Shown: piece after piece, positions 1-8,452 of the stretch | How the letters are laid out: the number at the start of each line of letters is the position of its first letter | How positions within the stretch are numbered: the first letter of the stretch is position 1 | From: an uncultured Porphyromonadaceae bacterium | Lineage (GTDB): Bacteria; Bacteroidota; Bacteroidia; Bacteroidales; Muribaculaceae | Direction: 5' to 3' | Assembly (NCBI GenBank): GCA_937901905.1 | Contig: CALDIF010000024.1 | Location: 10,521-74,520 of the forward strand | DNA length: 64,000 bases | Program-made: the position numbers and the translations under genes | The notes under the pieces: model-generated | The model's input: only the letters and a program-made list of their open reading frames with translations | Told to the model about the DNA's origin: nothing | The model's database searches: none

Positions 1-41
1 TTTTTAATGAACGACTCATAGTTGTGCTGTGATTAATCAAA

Positions 42-866
42 TTACTTCTTTCTTCTCTCGATAATGTACTTCGAAGACTGCTTCTTGGGAGCACGTGTCT
101 TCAAGCCCTTGGCATACACGCCATTGCGCGAACGCGGGTGGCCACCGCTCTGGCGACCCTCACCACCACCCATGGGGTGATCGACAGGGTTCATGACGAC
201 ACCGCGGTTGTGGGGGCGACGTCCGAGCCAGCGCATGCGTCCCGCCTTGCCGCTCTGCTCGAGGGCATGGTCGCTGTTACCGACGACACCCACTGTGGCG
301 CGGCACTCGGCGAGGATACGACGGGTCTCACCCGAAGGCAATTTGACAATCACATAGTCACCTTCGCGCGAAGTGAGTTGCGCGAAAGTGCCGGCCGAGC
401 GTGCCATAACGGCACCCTGACCGGGACGCAATTCGATATTGTGCACGAGTGTACCGACGGGTATACTCTTCAACGGGAGCGCGTTACCCAACTCGGGCGC
501 GACATTCTCACCGCTTTCAACCGTAGCGCCAACCTGCAGTCCGTTGGGTGCGATTATATACGACTTAATACCGTCAGCATAGAACAACAGGGCGATGCGA
601 GCCGAGCGATTGGGATCGTACTCGATAGCCTTGACTACTGCTGACACACCATCTTTTCTTCTCTTAAAATCGACAAAACGCAACTTGCGCTTGTGACCGC
701 CGCCGATGTAGCGGGCAGTCATGCGACCCTGTGCGTTGCGGCCACCGGTGGCACGCTTGCCGACAGTAAGAGACTTCTCCGGAGTAGTCTTGGTGATATC
801 GGTGAATACTCCGCTAATTCTGTGTCTCCTGCCCGGTGTAGTGGGCTTCAATTGTTTAACTGCCAT
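42..866 (-). CDS. rplB: 50S ribosomal protein L2
   Basis: Universal large-subunit protein at the peptidyl-transferase/subunit-interface region. The 274-residue length is the family norm, and the C-terminal third carries the hallmark MNPVDHPMGGGEGR segment whose histidine is nearly invariant. It is the last complete gene of the str/S10 cluster in the window and lies 8 nt after rplW. Downstream (positions 1-41) only a short spacer is visible before the window edge, where rpsS would be expected. Identification is certain. Confidence 0.98.
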   Translation of the reverse strand: MAVKQLKPTTPGRRHRISGVFTDITKTTPEKSLTVGKRATGGRNAQGRMTARYIGGGHKRKLRFVDFKRRKDGVSAVVKAIEYDPNRSARIALLFYADGIKSYIIAPNGLQVGATVESGENVAPELGNALPLKSIPVGTLVHNIELRPGQGAVMARSAGTFAQLTSREGDYVIVKLPSGETRRILAECRATVGVVGNSDHALEQSGKAGRMRWLGRRPHNRGVVMNPVDHPMGGGEGRQSGGHPRSRNGVYAKGLKTRAPKKQSSKYIIERRKK

Positions 867-874
867 TTGTTACT

Positions 875-1162
875 TTAAATATTGCTGTAGAAATCAATAG
901 TCTGTCCCTCGGCAACAGTGACGACAGCCTTCTTGAAGGCAGCCACCTTGCCACGAAGCAAACCGCTACGGCTATAGCGACGCTTCTTCTTACCGTCGTA
1001 ATTCATAGTGCTGATACCAACAACCTTGACGTCGTAGAGTTTCTCCACAGCATCAATGATCTGGGGCTTGGTAGCCTCAGGACTCACGCGGAACGAGAAA
1101 CGATTGGTCTTCTCGCTGACGGCGTTGGCCTTCTCAGTCACAATAGGAATGATCTGTATCAT
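875..1162 (-). CDS. rplW: 50S ribosomal protein L23
   Basis: Large-subunit protein at the polypeptide exit site, the docking point for trigger factor and SRP. 95 residues, typical length, starting MIQIIPIVTEKA with the conserved TEK near the N terminus and the central V.KLYDVKVV.. strand of the family. It sits between rplD (21 nt) and rplB (8 nt) in the canonical S10 order, so it is cotranscribed with them. Confidence 0.97.
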   Translation of the reverse strand: MIQIIPIVTEKANAVSEKTNRFSFRVSPEATKPQIIDAVEKLYDVKVVGISTMNYDGKKKRRYSRSGLLRGKVAAFKKAVVTVAEGQTIDFYSNI

Positions 1163-1183
1163 CTCTTAGTATCTGTAAAGTGT

Positions 1184-1810
1184 TCACTTTAAATTATTCA
1201 ACACATCAACACTGCCCTCGACAATCACCATCATCTTGTTGTCAAGAATGCGATAGGTGTTGATGTCGGCGGCAGTAATCACGCTTGCAAGCGGCAAGTT
1301 GCGAGCCGACAAAATTACATTATTATCAGGACTCGGTAAAACGAGGAGAACCTTTTTATCCGATATTTTAAGATTATTAAGAATATTTAACATATCCTTG
1401 GTCTTCGGAGCCTCCAACGTGAAGTTCTCAACAACGATAATTTGTCCATTGGCAGCCTTGCTGGTCAAAGCAGAGCGGCGGGCCAACGCCTTCACCTTCT
1501 TGTTGAGTTTGAAACTATAGTTGCGCGGACGGGGACCGAACACGCGACCGCCACCGTTGAGCAACGGGCTGTTGATGTCACCGTGACGGGCACCGCCGCC
1601 ACCCTTTTGGCGACCGAGTTTGCGAGTTGAGCCTTGAACCTCACTTCTCTCCTTGGACTTGTGGGTTCCCTGACGGTGATTGGCAAGATACTGCTTCACA
1701 TCGAGGTACACCACATGCTCGTTGGGTTGCTCGATAGCGAACACCGCATCATTGAGCACCACCTTGCGACCGGTGTCCTCGCCCTTGATGTTATATACTG
1801 CGACTTCCAT
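1184..1810 (-). CDS. rplD: 50S ribosomal protein L4
   Basis: Large-subunit protein whose long loop lines the exit tunnel. 208 residues. The glycine/arginine-rich tunnel loop is visible around residues 60-85 (RKLGRQKGGGGARHG), followed by the FGPRPRNYSFKLNKK segment. Its start overlaps the stop of rplC by one base (TAATG type), so translation is probably coupled. In enterobacteria L4 autoregulates the S10 operon; nothing in this sequence shows whether that applies here. Confidence 0.97.
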   Translation of the reverse strand: MEVAVYNIKGEDTGRKVVLNDAVFAIEQPNEHVVYLDVKQYLANHRQGTHKSKERSEVQGSTRKLGRQKGGGGARHGDINSPLLNGGGRVFGPRPRNYSFKLNKKVKALARRSALTSKAANGQIIVVENFTLEAPKTKDMLNILNNLKISDKKVLLVLPSPDNNVILSARNLPLASVITAADINTYRILDNKMMVIVEGSVDVLNNLK

Positions 1811-2427
1811 TATTTCTCAATTATTACGATTGAACCCTTGCTACCGGGGATACTACCCTTGACGACGAGCAAGTTGCTCTCCGGCAAAACTTTAATCACT
1901 TGAAGATTCTGGACGGTGCAGCCCTTGTTGCCCATTTGACCTGCCATACGCATGCCCTTGAACACCTTGGCGGGATAGGAGCAAGCACCGATAGAACCCG
2001 GAGCGCGGAAGCGGTCGTCCTGACCGTGAGTCTTCTGACCCACGCCACCGAAACCGTGACGCTTTACAACGCCCTGAAATCCCTTACCTTTGCTCGTGCC
2101 ACGCACATCGACAAAGTCGGACTCTGAGAAAAACTCGACCGTGAGCACATCACCGGCCTTATAGTCGCTTTCAAATCCCTTGAACTCGGCCAAGAATCGC
2201 TGGGGAGCAACGCCGGCCTTCGCGAAGTGACCTGCCTCGGCTTTACCTGTGTGCTTCTCTTTCTTCTCGACAAAGCCGAGTTGCACAGCAGCATAGCCAT
2301 CGGTCGCCTCGGTCTTGACCTGTGTCACCACACAGGGACCTACTTCGATAACAGTGCACGGCACGTTCTTGCCGTCGGCACTGAAAACGGATGTCATTCC
2401 GATTTTCTTTCCAATTAAACCTGGCAT
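1810..2427 (-). CDS. rplC: 50S ribosomal protein L3
   Basis: Early-assembly large-subunit protein reaching the peptidyl-transferase centre. 205 residues beginning MPGLIGKKIGMTSVF, with the typical central extension (GKGFQGVVKRHGFGG) and the GQMG motif near the tip that inserts into 23S rRNA. Located 33 nt after rpsJ in the transcription order and overlapping rplD by one base. Confidence 0.98.
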   Translation of the reverse strand: MPGLIGKKIGMTSVFSADGKNVPCTVIEVGPCVVTQVKTEATDGYAAVQLGFVEKKEKHTGKAEAGHFAKAGVAPQRFLAEFKGFESDYKAGDVLTVEFFSESDFVDVRGTSKGKGFQGVVKRHGFGGVGQKTHGQDDRFRAPGSIGACSYPAKVFKGMRMAGQMGNKGCTVQNLQVIKVLPESNLLVVKGSIPGSKGSIVIIEK

Positions 2428-2460
2428 TTCTTGAAAATTTTTAATTGTTGTTAATCACGA

Positions 2461-2769
2461 TTACATCACCTTGATCTCGACTTGAACGCCACTGGGCAAC
2501 TCAAGCTTCATCAAGGCGTCGACTGTCTTGGCAGTCGAGTTGTTGATGTCAATCAAGCGTTTGAACGCGCTGAGTTGGAACTGCTCGCGCGATTTCTTGT
2601 TGACGAAGGTCGAACGGTTAACAGTGAAGATGCGCTTGTGGGTGGGCAGGGGTATAGGACCGCTCACCGTAGCGCCGGTAGCCTTCACCGTCTTCACGAT
2701 CTTCTCGGCACTCTTGTCGACAAGATTGTGATCGTAAGACTTCAACTTGATACGAATTTTTTGGCTCAT
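2461..2769 (-). CDS. rpsJ: 30S ribosomal protein S10 (NusE)
   Basis: Small-subunit head protein that also acts as NusE in antitermination complexes. 102 residues starting MSQKIRIKLKSYDHNLVD, with the conserved GPIPLPT(H)KR loop around residues 38-46. It directly follows fusA (25 nt), so the str and S10 operons are fused without an intervening tuf gene. Confidence 0.98.
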   Translation of the reverse strand: MSQKIRIKLKSYDHNLVDKSAEKIVKTVKATGATVSGPIPLPTHKRIFTVNRSTFVNKKSREQFQLSAFKRLIDINNSTAKTVDALMKLELPSGVQVEIKVM

Positions 2770-2794
2770 TATGAATAATTTAAAGTTAAAATGA

Positions 2795-4915
2795 TTATTT
2801 CAATAAATCTACACGTCCCTGACACTCGGTGAGGACTTTCTCGGCTTGGGCACGTGCCACCTCGGCGTAATGCGAGAACGACATTGTGCTCGTGGCTCGA
2901 CCGCTTGTGATAGTGCGCAGTGCGGTCACATATCCGAACATCTCGGCCAACGGAGCGATTGCCTTGATAATGCGTGCTCCGCTGCGACTGCTTTCCATGC
3001 CTTGTACTTGACCGCGGCGCTTGTTCAAGTCGCCAATCACGTCGCCCATGTTCTCCTCGGGTGTCACCACCTCGACCTTCATGATAGGCTCCATGAGTAC
3101 CGGACGCGCCTTGACACACGCGTTGCGGAACGCTTGCATTGCACACAGTTCAAACGAGATTTGGTCGCTATCTACGGGGTGATACGAGCCGTCAATCACA
3201 GTCACCTTGAGGTGCTCTACCGGATAGCCGGCGAGTACACCGCTACGCATAGCCGACGCGAAACCCTTTTGTATCGCGGGGATAAACTCCTTGGGAATAT
3301 CACCGCCCTTAACCTCGTCAACGAATTGCAACGAACCCTCGAAGTCATCATCAACAGGCTCTACACGGCAAATGATGTCGGCAAACTTGCCTCGACCGCC
3401 GGTTTGCTTCTTGAACACCTCGCGCAGTTCGACCGGGCGTGTAATAGCCTCCTTATAGGTGACTTGGGGACGTCCCTGGTTACACTCAACCTTGAACTCA
3501 CGACGCAAACGGTCGATGATGATGTCAAGGTGCAACTCGCCCATACCGCGAATAATGGTTTGACCGGTTTCCTCGTTCGTCTCGACTTGGAAAGTGGGGT
3601 CTTCCTCGGCAAGTTTCTGCAAGCCCACGCTCAAGCGGTCAATGTCCTTTTGCGTCTTAGGTTCGACCGCAATACCGAGCACAGGGTCGGGGAAGTCCAT
3701 CGCTTCGAGCACGATGGGGTGCGCCTCGTCGCACAAGGTGTCGCCTGTGCGCACGTCCTTGAAACCCACGCCGGCACCGATGTCACCGCAACCGATCACC
3801 TCCATGGGGTTCTGGTGGTTGCTGTGCATTTGGAACAGACGCGAGATGCGCTCCTTCTTGCCCGAGCGCGCGTTGAACACGTAGGAACCGGCATCGATAT
3901 GCCCCGAGTAGACACGGAAGAACACCAACCGTCCCACAAAGGGGTCGGTGGCGATCTTGAACACCAGAGCGCACAACGGCTCGTCGGGCTCGGGTTTGCG
4001 ATGTTCTATCTTATCGGGGTCGTCAACGGCATGACCCGACACATCGTCGGCATCTTCCGGACTGGGCAAATAAGCACACACGGCATCAAGCAACGGTTGC
4101 ACGCCCTTGTTCTTGAAGGAACTGCCACACAGCATGGGGACTATCTCCATACGCAGTGTTGCGTTGCGAAGTGCGCGACGAATATCCTCAACAACGATTG
4201 ACGACGGGTCGTCAAAATACTTCGCCATGAGGTCATCGTCAAACTCGGCTATCTTCTCCAACATCTCGTCACGGTAACGGAGAGCCTCGTCGAGCATATC
4301 GGCTGGAACTTCCTCGGTGGAATATTCCGCACCCATGGTCTCGTCGTGCCAGTAGAGCGCTTTCATCGTGATGAGGTCAACCACACCGCGGAAGTTCTCC
4401 TCGGCACCGATGGGAAGTTGTATGGGGCAGGGGTTGGCACCGAGTATGGTGCGCATCTGTCGTGCCACTTCGAGGAAGTTGGCACCCGAGCGATCCATCT
4501 TGTTGATATAGGCGATGCGCGGCACGTTATACTTGTCGGCCTGACGCCACACGGTCTCGCTCTGCGGTTCCACGCCACCCACGGCACAGAAGGTGGCTAT
4601 CGCGCCGTCAAGAACTCTCAACGAGCGTTCCACCTCAACAGTGAAATCAACGTGTCCCGGCGTATCTATTAAGTTAATCTTATACTTGTCGCCACCGTAG
4701 TTCCAGAAAGCGGTAGTAGCAGCCGAGGTAATGGTGATACCTCGTTCTTGCTCTTGCACCATCCAGTCCATCGTGGCGGCACCATCATGCACCTCACCAA
4801 TCTTGTGAGTAAGACCGGTGTAGTACAAGATGCGCTCGGACGTGGTCGTCTTGCCGGCATCGATGTGAGCCATGATGCCGATGTTGCGTGTATATTTTAA
4901 CTGATTGTCAGCCAT
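2795..4915 (-). CDS. fusA: Translation elongation factor G
   Basis: GTPase that drives ribosomal translocation and, with RRF, recycling. 706 residues, full length. The G domain shows the P-loop AHIDAGKTT (16-24), DTPGH (84-88) and NKMD (138-141), followed by domains II-V with the domain IV motif GRGKFAD. It lies between rpsG (23 nt) and rpsJ (25 nt). The intact motifs and its position in the str operon identify this as the housekeeping translational EF-G rather than a paralogue such as a fusidic-acid-type or SusR-linked EF-G2. Confidence 0.98.
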   Translation of the reverse strand: MADNQLKYTRNIGIMAHIDAGKTTTSERILYYTGLTHKIGEVHDGAATMDWMVQEQERGITITSAATTAFWNYGGDKYKINLIDTPGHVDFTVEVERSLRVLDGAIATFCAVGGVEPQSETVWRQADKYNVPRIAYINKMDRSGANFLEVARQMRTILGANPCPIQLPIGAEENFRGVVDLITMKALYWHDETMGAEYSTEEVPADMLDEALRYRDEMLEKIAEFDDDLMAKYFDDPSSIVVEDIRRALRNATLRMEIVPMLCGSSFKNKGVQPLLDAVCAYLPSPEDADDVSGHAVDDPDKIEHRKPEPDEPLCALVFKIATDPFVGRLVFFRVYSGHIDAGSYVFNARSGKKERISRLFQMHSNHQNPMEVIGCGDIGAGVGFKDVRTGDTLCDEAHPIVLEAMDFPDPVLGIAVEPKTQKDIDRLSVGLQKLAEEDPTFQVETNEETGQTIIRGMGELHLDIIIDRLRREFKVECNQGRPQVTYKEAITRPVELREVFKKQTGGRGKFADIICRVEPVDDDFEGSLQFVDEVKGGDIPKEFIPAIQKGFASAMRSGVLAGYPVEHLKVTVIDGSYHPVDSDQISFELCAMQAFRNACVKARPVLMEPIMKVEVVTPEENMGDVIGDLNKRRGQVQGMESSRSGARIIKAIAPLAEMFGYVTALRTITSGRATSTMSFSHYAEVARAQAEKVLTECQGRVDLLK

Positions 4916-4938
4916 TGCCGGGCAGGGAAACTGAATTA

Positions 4939-5415
4939 TTAGAAGCGGAAGTGTGCGAATGCGCGGTTAGCCTCAGCCATGCGATGCATGTCCTCCTTGC
5001 GCTTGAAAGCACCACCCTGCTCGTTGTAGGCATCTATAATCTCAGCCGCAAGTTTGTCGGCCATTGTCTTGCCTCCACGCTTGCGAGCGTACAAGATCAT
5101 ATTCTTCATTGAGATAGACTCCTTGCGGTCGGCGCGGATCTCGGTCGGCACCTGGAAGGTGGCACCGCCCACGCGGCGTGACTTCACCTCCACTTGCGGA
5201 GTAATCTTCTCGAGTGCCGCCTTCCAAATCTCGAGAGGCGACTTTTCCTCGTTAGCCATCTTCTTACCCACAATCTCGAGGGCGCTGTAGAAGATGCGAT
5301 AAGACGTGTTCTTCTTACCGTCATACATGAGGTGGTTCACGAACTTTGACACGCGAACGTCACCGAACTTAGGATCGGGCAAAATGATCCTCTTTTTTGG
5401 CTTTGCCTTTCTCAT
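4939..5415 (-). CDS. rpsG: 30S ribosomal protein S7
   Basis: Primary 16S rRNA-binding protein that organises the small-subunit head. 158 residues starting MRKAKPKKRIILPDPKFGD, with the VGGATFQVPTEIR hairpin and the C-terminal helix (ANRAFAHFRF). It is separated from rpsL by an unusually long 169-nt spacer that contains short GC-rich inverted repeats (about 5472-5489 and 5564-5583), which could be processing or regulatory sites. Confidence 0.98.
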   Translation of the reverse strand: MRKAKPKKRIILPDPKFGDVRVSKFVNHLMYDGKKNTSYRIFYSALEIVGKKMANEEKSPLEIWKAALEKITPQVEVKSRRVGGATFQVPTEIRADRKESISMKNMILYARKRGGKTMADKLAAEIIDAYNEQGGAFKRKEDMHRMAEANRAFAHFRF

Positions 5416-5584
5416 TGTTGTTTGCAGTGATGTAGTTTAAAGTTGCTTGGTTGTTTCGTCCTTGTTCTTCAACCGCCGCCTCTGCGGCAGTTTACTCAAC
5501 CATTGTTCGGCCCAATCTAACTAAAAACTATGTTTGTAATTGTTGTTTGTTGTGAGAAAACGGGTCGACAGTGTTTGTCGCCGG

Positions 5585-5971
5585 TTATGACTTCTTGCTC
5601 TTCTTGGGACGTTTTGCACCGTATTTGCTACGGCGTTGCAAACGACCGCTCACACCGGCAGTGTCGAGCGTGCCACGCACAATGTGATAACGCACACCGG
5701 GCAGGTCCTTTACACGACCGCCACGCACCATCACGATTGAGTGCTCTTGCAAGTTGTGACCCTCACCGGGGATGTAACTGTTGACTTCCTTGCCGTTGGT
5801 CAGACGCACACGCGCAACCTTGCGCATCGCCGAGTTTGGCTTCTTGGGAGTCGTGGTGTAGACGCGCACACACACACCGCGACGCTGCGGACAACTGTCC
5901 AAAGCGGGCGACTTGCTGGTGCTTTGCAGCGACGTGCGACCTTTTCTCACTAATTGCTGAATTGTAGGCAT
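5585..5971 (-). CDS. rpsL: 30S ribosomal protein S12
   Basis: Decoding-site protein and first gene of the ribosomal operon. 128 residues. Both lysines that are classically mutated in streptomycin resistance are wild type: the KK of PKKPNS (43-44) and K88 of VKDLPG. A canonical promoter lies about 125 nt upstream of the start, making this the likely head of the str/S10 transcript. Confidence 0.98.
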   Translation of the reverse strand: MPTIQQLVRKGRTSLQSTSKSPALDSCPQRRGVCVRVYTTTPKKPNSAMRKVARVRLTNGKEVNSYIPGEGHNLQEHSIVMVRGGRVKDLPGVRYHIVRGTLDTAGVSGRLQRRSKYGAKRPKKSKKS

Positions 5972-6101
5972 CTTAGTTTTTGTTTTAACTATAGTTTTTA
6001 ATTATTAAACATTGTGCTTATTGCACCGCAAGCTAACGCTATCGCCCGTCAAATCAATCGTTTAACAAGCAATAACACAACTCGAGCCACAAAAAGCGGT
6101 G

Positions 6102-6133
6102 CAAAGTTACTAACTATTTCGCTAACTGACAAA
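6102..6133 (-). promoter_or_regulatory. Promoter of the str/S10 operon
   Basis: Read on the minus strand: -33 TTTG (6130-6133), a 20-bp spacer and -7 TAACTTTG (6102-6109). This matches the Bacteroidota sigma-ABfr consensus TTTG / TAnnTTTG exactly. Predicted start near 6096, giving a leader of about 125 nt before rpsL. Confidence 0.8.
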
Positions 6134-6158
6134 TAATTTTTACTCCCGACAACGAGTG

Positions 6159-6719
6159 TCAATTCACACCGTTAAAAGATTTAACGTTTTTTAACAATAC
6201 GCCGTGTCTATCTTTCTCACTCAAGATAAGTTCGGCTGTCGGCAATGGCCATGAGATGCCGAGGGTGGGGTCGTCATAGAGGAGAGTGCACTCGGCAGCC
6301 CGACACCACACGTTGTCCACCTTATATATAATGTGCGCACAGTCACCGGTCACGACAAAACCGTGTGCAAAGCCACGCGGGATAAACATCTGCACATGGT
6401 TGTGCTCGCTCAACGTCACCATGGTGTACTTGCCCCATGTGGGACTGTCGGCGCGCAGGTCGACCACGACATCAACAATCTCACCGCGAACGACACGTAT
6501 CAACTTTGCTTGAGCATACTGCCCCTCTTGAAAGTGAAGACCGCGCAACACACCGTGACGCGAGAACGACTCATTTTCCTGTACCCACTGCACCGGACCG
6601 ATATTGCGCGCGAACAGGTCTTCACGGAAACTCTCGGTGAAGTAGCCCCGCTCATCACCTATTATGTGAGGGGTTATTTGCCATACCCCCCCGATATTTA
6701 CGTCCTCAACAAATTGCAT
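6159..6719 (-). CDS. rfbC: dTDP-4-dehydrorhamnose 3,5-epimerase
   Basis: Double epimerisation of dTDP-4-keto-6-deoxyglucose in the dTDP-L-rhamnose pathway for surface polysaccharide. 186 residues, family length; cupin fold. The LRGLHFQ motif carries the catalytic histidine, and the IPRGFAHGF turn and YKVDN strand are visible. rfbA, rfbB and rfbD are not adjacent, so it is a stand-alone copy. Probably monocistronic from a TAACTTTG box at 6914-6921, with a leader of about 190 nt. Confidence 0.93.
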   Translation of the reverse strand: MQFVEDVNIGGVWQITPHIIGDERGYFTESFREDLFARNIGPVQWVQENESFSRHGVLRGLHFQEGQYAQAKLIRVVRGEIVDVVVDLRADSPTWGKYTMVTLSEHNHVQMFIPRGFAHGFVVTGDCAHIIYKVDNVWCRAAECTLLYDDPTLGISWPLPTAELILSEKDRHGVLLKNVKSFNGVN

Positions 6720-6909
6720 CTCGTGATATTATTATATTAGATTTGCTGCTGTATCCGTTTCTGCAATACAATGTGTTCATATCATCTCGAAATTTCATGC
6801 AAAACCACATTCTTTAACGACCAAGCCTTGCGGTGCTAAATAACGGGAATTTTAATCATCTCACGCGAGACATGATTTTCGAGAGTCATGTTTGCGCCAC
6901 TAATAATGA

Positions 6910-7200
6910 CATGCAAAGTTAGAATTTAAAATTTTACCGCGCAACATAACACCACAAAAACAGAGTTTCAACGGACAAGCGATAGGAAAATCGGAAACGG
7001 CAACTATCGTTAATGATTGTTACATATATCATGGTAACAGCAGGGCATACGGTAAAAATTTCACTTTTGGTAATGAATATATTTTCTCACTAAATTCTAA
7101 CATCTCTAAGATATTCACAGTAATTTTAAGAAATAGCGACAATGTGGTCAACGTTGCTGACGTGAACACGATTTTGAGCAAAATCCTCGAACAGATGTGA
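6910..7200 (+). pseudogene. Remnant of a dockerin-type C-terminal coding sequence
   Basis: A reading frame open from 6910 to a TGA at 7200 has no usable ATG start. Its last 20 codons read NVVNVADVNTILSKILEQM. This is nearly the same as the dockerin half-repeats at the end of the amylase gene ending at 28081 (VNVADVNVILAYILEHA). The rest of the frame is low in complexity and matches nothing I recognise. I read it as the tail of a deleted secreted protein gene. The surrounding 6720-7257 gap holds no other gene, only the rfbC promoter box. Confidence 0.5.
6914..6921 (-). promoter_or_regulatory. -7 promoter box upstream of rfbC
   Basis: TAACTTTG on the minus strand. No clear TTTG is found at the expected -33 spacing, so only half of the promoter is supported. 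It is the only such box in the gap and points at rfbC. Confidence 0.5.
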
Positions 7201-7257
7201 CCGACAAATCGACCTATCGGTTTGCCTAATACCGTTGTAAGGCTGTTAAAACCCGAT

Positions 7258-8445
7258 TCAGCGATACTTATCGCTCAGGTTATAGATGGACGTGTAGATA
7301 GCACGATCGACATCGGTGAGTTCAATGCCTCGACGCGCCATCACACGCGCTGCCATGTCGAAGAATGCCGGTAATGCAACTTCTTTATATCCGGCAGGTC
7401 CGCCGGTTTGAAACGATGCGACAAAATTGCGTGGGAAACCGCTACCGTGAATTTCCACACCGACACCTATCACGGTGGCGGTGTTTATCATGCAGTTGAC
7501 ACCCAACTTGCTGTGATCGCCCATCATCAGTCCGCAGAATTGCAAGCCGGTGCGAGCAAAACGTTGCTCGCTGTAGTCCCACATCTTAATCTCACCATAA
7601 TCATTCTTGAGATTGCTTGCCGTGGTGCCACCGCCTATGTTACACCACTCCCCTATCACCGCATCGCCGAGAAAGCCCTCATGAGCCTTGTTGCTATAGC
7701 CGATGAAGACGCTGTTTTCCACTTCACCGCCAATCTTGCAATGAGGGCCGAGGGTTGTGGCTCCATATACCTTAGCCCCGATGCGCACCTTGGCATGGTC
7801 AAGAGCGGCAAAAGGTCCGCGTACACACGCACCTTCCATCACTTCAACATCGTGACCTATATAGATACACCCTTCGCGAGTGTTCAGCGTGGCGCCCTCG
7901 ATCACTGCGTCCGGCTCGACAAACAAGCGGTCGGCAGGACCGATGAGGGTGTTGGTAGCCGACAAGGATGCCGACTTGCGACCGGCAGTCAGTCGTTCGA
8001 AATCTTGTTGCATCACGACTGCGTTGTTCTCAAAGATGTGGTACAATCGAGTGATTGCCATCACCGGTTGGGCTGCGGCAACAACGCGCCCCCACGCACG
8101 ATTATCAAACTCTCCTGCCGCGCCGTTAAATGCAACCAAAGTGCCGTCATCGGCAATCAAAGCGTCACCGTAACGCAATTCGAGCACTTGACCGACAAGT
8201 GACGGCGTGGGCACCACGTGGGCAGCAATCATCAAGTTGTGATTACGCGCCAACGTTGGAAACTTTGCCTTCAGATAACTTGCGGTGAGGTGGCTGTAGC
8301 GGTGATTGAAGCCGAGCAATTCGCGCCACTTCCACTCAATCGTGGTGATACCTACTCGCAAGTGACAAGCCGGACGTGTATAAGTGAGCGGCAAGAGATG
8401 TCGTCGCGTCTCGGTATCGTCAAAAAAGATTATATTGCTATTCAT
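7258..8445 (-). CDS. Alternative GlmU-like nucleotidyltransferase/acetyltransferase
   Basis: 395 residues. It resembles the Bacteroidota family annotated as alternative GlmU (putative UDP-GlcNAc diphosphorylase/glucosamine-1-phosphate acetyltransferase). The N-terminal region opens NIIFFDDTETRRHLLPLTYTR, with the LPLT.TRP..LRVGI signature. The C-terminal half (about 180-350) is a left-handed beta-helix of hexapeptide repeats ending in IGEWCNIGGGTTASN. The likely role is making an activated sugar for cell-wall or envelope polysaccharide. It follows glyA by 7 nt, so the two are cotranscribed. The exact substrate cannot be read from the sequence. Confidence 0.82.
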   Translation of the reverse strand: MNSNIIFFDDTETRRHLLPLTYTRPACHLRVGITTIEWKWRELLGFNHRYSHLTASYLKAKFPTLARNHNLMIAAHVVPTPSLVGQVLELRYGDALIADDGTLVAFNGAAGEFDNRAWGRVVAAAQPVMAITRLYHIFENNAVVMQQDFERLTAGRKSASLSATNTLIGPADRLFVEPDAVIEGATLNTREGCIYIGHDVEVMEGACVRGPFAALDHAKVRIGAKVYGATTLGPHCKIGGEVENSVFIGYSNKAHEGFLGDAVIGEWCNIGGGTTASNLKNDYGEIKMWDYSEQRFARTGLQFCGLMMGDHSKLGVNCMINTATVIGVGVEIHGSGFPRNFVASFQTGGPAGYKEVALPAFFDMAARVMARRGIELTDVDRAIYTSIYNLSDKYR

Positions 8446-8452
8446 TGAACGG

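Noticed and set aside
138..644. 168-codon plus-strand ORF opposite rplB
   Set aside because: Antisense shadow of the ribosomal protein gene.
2846..4201. 451-codon plus-strand ORF opposite fusA
   Set aside because: Fully antisense to EF-G; composition follows from its codon bias, and no family resemblance.
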